64,000 bases of DNA, from contig JADJNZ010000004.1 in assembly GCA_016714015.1 (NCBI GenBank), positions 558,001 through 622,000 of the forward strand. Direction: 5' to 3'. Shown in pieces: positions 63,759 to 64,000 of this stretch; within the stretch, counting starts at the first letter, position 1; each line of letters opens with the position of its first letter. The notes beneath the pieces were generated by a model that saw nothing but the letters and a program-made list of their open reading frames with translations, searched no databases and had not been told where the DNA came from. Source of the stretch: Gemmatimonadota bacterium. Lineage in GTDB: Bacteria > Gemmatimonadota > Gemmatimonadetes > Gemmatimonadales > Gemmatimonadaceae. A program made the position numbers and the translations under genes.

Positions 63759-64000
63759 GGACGCTCGGGGGCTGGCTTCGGGACGGGCTTGGCGGAGGGC
63801 TTCGGGTCCGGCTTCGCGGTGGGACCGCGGACGGTGTCGCTGGGGGCGGGGGCCGCCACGGGCTCCAGGTAGAGCCCACGCGCCCCGTCCTTCACGTCCA
63901 CCTTCGAGACCTCACCGGCCTCAAAGGAGACGACGATCAGCCGCCCCGTGTTATAACTGATGTTCGGCGGCCCCTTCACCCCGGATGAGGGGGCGAGCTG
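63755..64000 (-). CDS. C-terminal end of an LptA/OstA-like periplasmic protein (cut by window edge)
   Basis: The last 81 codons of a gene entering from the right edge. The visible part has KGPPNISYNTGRLIVVSFEAGEVSKVDVKDGARGLYLEP, whose strand pattern and the FEAGEVSKVDV wording fit OstA-type repeats of LptA/LptC-like proteins. A Lys/Pro-rich tail of about 30 residues follows. Position directly before lptB supports the call. The end overlaps the lptB start by four bases. Confidence 0.65.
   Translation of the reverse strand, partial: QLAPSSGVKGPPNISYNTGRLIVVSFEAGEVSKVDVKDGARGLYLEPVAAPAPSDTVRGPTAKPDPKPSAKPVPKPAPERP

Overview
The window is GC-rich, densely packed chromosomal DNA from a Gram-negative (diderm) bacterium. 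It carries genes for lipid A synthesis (lpxA, lpxB, lpxC, lpxD, lpxK), outer-membrane assembly (bamA, skp), Lol lipoprotein export and Lpt lipopolysaccharide export. It also has an mcsA-mcsB-clpC stress operon of the kind best known from Firmicutes, an LpxC-FabZ fusion, a BshC-type bacillithiol gene and a complete rRNA operon. This mix, with many GTG/TTG starts and 1-17 base gene overlaps, fits Gemmatimonadota best. That assignment is an inference from gene content and was not tested by a 16S comparison. I saw no phage, transposase, integrase, CRISPR array or plasmid gene; the window is core chromosome.

Layout: 1-2.1 kb holds the end of an unknown gene, then rfaE2, rph and rdgB. A tRNA cluster (Pro, Arg, Lys) with its own promoter follows at 2.15-2.5 kb. 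The 16S-23S-5S operon spans 2.6-8.04 kb with two promoters, two long processing stems and a terminator. From 8.07 to 20.3 kb come era, a degenerate GGDEF regulator paired with a zinc-ribbon/proline-rich protein, prfB with its programmed frameshift, lysS, lolC/E, lolD, mcsA, mcsB and clpC. From 20.3 to 30.3 kb lies one envelope operon: bamA, skp, lpxD, lpxC-fabZ, lpxA, a GnnA-like dehydrogenase, lpxB, a DUF374 acyltransferase and lpxK. From 30.4 to 51.2 kb are housekeeping genes (gdhA, rlmH, bshC, murJ, uvrC, thrC, larC, a GT39-like enzyme, a DUF512 radical-SAM protein, der, plsY, gpsA, a MerR regulator, surE, pcm, apt), two secreted proteins, a tRNA-Arg and a TPR protein.

Almost every gene from 1 to 51.2 kb is on the plus strand; the one exception is a small gene at 38.4-38.8 kb. 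From 51.43 kb to the right edge every gene is on the minus strand. A sequence resembling a XerC/XerD dif site lies at the switch (51377-51404), between a terminator and the stop of dapF. The minus-strand block, read from the right edge, is an lptA-like fragment, lptB with an unusual N-terminal domain, rpoN, a surface-glycan cluster (two GT2, one GT4, a Wzx-like flippase, a YfhO-like membrane protein, a GNAT protein and a deacetylase-like protein) and dapF.

The main functional theme is envelope biogenesis: heptose activation, lipid A synthesis, lipid II flipping, phospholipid synthesis, glycan assembly and LPS/lipoprotein export. Two genes, bshC and the GT4 gene, each need a one-base frame correction to match their families; these may be assembly errors or real lesions.
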